A stretch of DNA of 48,659 bases, taken from CAYNYI01 sp964401455 (lineage in GTDB: Bacteria; Fibrobacterota; OXYB2-FULL-49-7; CAYNYI01). The notes below the pieces were generated by a model. That model made no database searches, was not told the DNA's origin, and was given only the letters and a program-made list of their open reading frames with translations. Both the position numbers and the translations under genes were made by a program. Where the stretch lies: NCBI GenBank assembly GCA_964401455.1, contig CAYNYI010000006.1, forward strand, positions 1 through 48,659. Direction: 5' to 3'. Shown piece by piece: positions 47,520 through 48,659 of this stretch (position 1 is the first letter of the stretch; every line of letters begins with the position of its first letter).

Positions 47520-48659
47520 ATGAGAAAAGAAAAGCATTATATCCTTTCGAAAAAACTGCTGATTCTGCTGGCGGTTTTTTTTCAACTACTAAACGGAGCT
47601 GATCTCGGAAACAAACAGGTTCTTCTGTTTTCGGAATACGCCGAATGGTCATTAAACAATTCCAGCTACAGCGGAAATCCTTTCGACCTTATTACTTCTG
47701 CAACCTTTACTCACAGTTCCCATTCTGATATTACAACAGAGATGTTTTATGACGGCAATAATACCTGGAAATTCCGTTTTACCGGAGTACAAACGGGTAC
47801 CTGGAATTTCAGCACATCGAGTTCGGACCCGGACCTTGACGGTCATACAGGAACTGTTACAGTTAACGCTAATCCGGACCAGGCGGCGCGCGGGTTTCTA
47901 AACAGTCAGGGACAGATGTTTACTATACAAAGCGGAGATAATGGAGAGGTGACCGGCATAGTTCCTAATATCTGGATGAATTACCGAGAAGAATGTGTCG
48001 GTTCCGAAGGAATAAACGCTAACGGCTGGACACCTGTCCAGTACCTGATGGGTAATTCAACGCGGTGGGAGAATTTTCTGGATGAGGCCCGGGAGCATGG
48101 CTGCAACGGAGTTCAAATACTTCCGCAAAGAGATCTCATGGATATGAGTACAAGCGCCAATAATCCCAATCTCGACAATTTCAGAACCATCGAGGAAGCC
48201 ATAATTTCCGCTAATTCAAGAAATATGTTTCTGCATATCTTTATGTGGGGCGACGAACAAAGAGGATGGCAGCCGCCTGACGGACTGAACAGCACATCTG
48301 ACCTACGTTTAAACAGGTATCTCGCCGCCCGGCTTGGCCCTCTGCCCGGCTGGTGGATAAGCCTCGGCTTTGACCTGATGGAGTGGGCCGGACATACCGC
48401 TACTGTTCAATGGCATGACCATCTGCTGGATAAACTCGGCTGGTATCATTTACTTGGAGCCAGAAAAGAAGGCTCTTTTGATGTTACCTCTGATATGGAA
48501 CTTTTCAGCACAGATTACAGAATAGGTAATGACGGTGACTGGTACACAAATACAGTAAGTGAATTTTCTCACGGCGGAGACAAGCCCATGGAATATTCAC
48601 GGCGCTTTGCTTATATGCGTGACGCTAACTGGAGCATGGACAATACTCGCCGGGCCCAC
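47520..48659 (+). CDS. secreted glycoside hydrolase, DUF5060 plus DUF4038-type (runs off window)
   Basis: Open from ATG 47520 to the window end, 380 residues so far. Signal peptide: KKLLILLAVFFQLLNGADLG. A DUF5060 beta domain follows (SSYSGNPFDLITSATFTHSS ... WKFRFTGVQTGTWNFSTSSS ... DLDGHTGTVTV), then a TIM-barrel part of the apiosidase-like DUF4038 group (TRWENFLDEAREHGCNGVQI; RNMFLHIFMWGDEQRGW; LAARLGPLPGWWISLGFDLMEW). These enzymes remove sugar branches from plant polysaccharides such as pectins, which would suit the nearby rhamnogalacturonan-lyase-like gene. It is preceded by a doubled ribosome binding site and is divergent from its presumed regulator. Confidence 0.82.
   Translation, partial: MRKEKHYILSKKLLILLAVFFQLLNGADLGNKQVLLFSEYAEWSLNNSSYSGNPFDLITSATFTHSSHSDITTEMFYDGNNTWKFRFTGVQTGTWNFSTSSSDPDLDGHTGTVTVNANPDQAARGFLNSQGQMFTIQSGDNGEVTGIVPNIWMNYREECVGSEGINANGWTPVQYLMGNSTRWENFLDEAREHGCNGVQILPQRDLMDMSTSANNPNLDNFRTIEEAIISANSRNMFLHIFMWGDEQRGWQPPDGLNSTSDLRLNRYLAARLGPLPGWWISLGFDLMEWAGHTATVQWHDHLLDKLGWYHLLGARKEGSFDVTSDMELFSTDYRIGNDGDWYTNTVSEFSHGGDKPMEYSRRFAYMRDANWSMDNTRRAH

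Overview
The window is a dense bacterial chromosome segment of moderate GC content, judged by eye. The cell is Gram-negative: it encodes lipoproteins with lipoboxes, a beta-barrel-like outer-membrane protein ending in Phe, a MacB/LolD-type transporter and many Sec signal peptides. Split glycine decarboxylase (gcvPA/gcvPB), secreted carbohydrate-active enzymes, a decayed C-terminal end resembling FlgD-like or type IX sorting domains, and PilZ/GGDEF/HDOD signalling would suit a free-living or gut anaerobe of an FCB-, Lentisphaera- or spirochaete-like lineage. The phylum cannot be fixed from this sequence. Initiation is permissive: TTG starts are common, GTG occurs, and CTG is the best choice for at least one gene.

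Layout. 1-5.9 kb (+): the end of a GH13 alpha-amylase-family enzyme, a DUF3108 exported protein, a lipoprotein, a double class II aldolase whose second domain has lost its active site, and a membrane-spanning LamG-like/AraC regulator. 5.9-11.4 kb: a pair of half-size permeases (+) facing an envelope operon (-) of a Cys-rich exported protein, a lipoprotein, a FtsX-type permease, its ATPase, an outer-membrane protein and an FMN-binding protein. The last two genes overlap by 71 nt. 11.4-15.2 kb: regulator fragments (LacI-type, AraC HTH, AraC cupin) around a frameshifted rhamnogalacturonan-lyase-like gene and a TylF-type methyltransferase. 15.3-18.9 kb (-): PilZ protein, rlmH, a small membrane protein and leucyl aminopeptidase. 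18.9-24.8 kb (+): a signalling run of a small DUF3391-like protein, HDOD, a degenerate histidine kinase, a PHP phosphoesterase, a complete kinase, a lone receiver and YjbQ.

24.8-29.9 kb (-): the complete glycine cleavage operon gcvT-gcvH-gcvPA-gcvPB followed by a frameshifted TlyA-type rRNA methyltransferase gene. 30-31.8 kb (+): a HEAT-like exported protein, a lipoprotein made of DnaJ-type zinc-finger motifs, and a STAS protein. 31.9-34.9 kb (+): a GGDEF cyclase, aroE and aroA. 35-37.1 kb (-): a very acidic protein, then a thioesterase, a sigma54-activator-like ATPase without GAFTGA, and a FabZ-type dehydratase. 37.2-40.1 kb: a methyltransferase, a LEA/WHy protein and an M28-like aminopeptidase. 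40.3-44.8 kb (+): a small acidic lipoprotein with a terminator, a GT4 glycosyltransferase, a canonical sigma54 activator, a Lys-rich 16-codon ORF with a stem-loop, an exported acidic protein and CorA. 44.8-45.9 kb holds only decayed fragments. 45.9-48.7 kb: a regulator with two GntR-like winged helices and a sugar-binding-type domain, divergent from a secreted DUF5060/DUF4038-type glycoside hydrolase that runs off the window.

The genes join central metabolism (glycine cleavage, shikimate end steps, aminopeptidases), polysaccharide breakdown under local regulators, and c-di-GMP/phosphorelay signalling. The best leads for unusual biology are the 6.3-11.4 kb envelope redox or metal module, the GAFTGA-less activator in a lipid-related operon, the half-dead double aldolase, the zinc-finger lipoprotein and the Lys-rich leader ORF. 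No rRNA, tRNA, CRISPR array or intact mobile element was seen.
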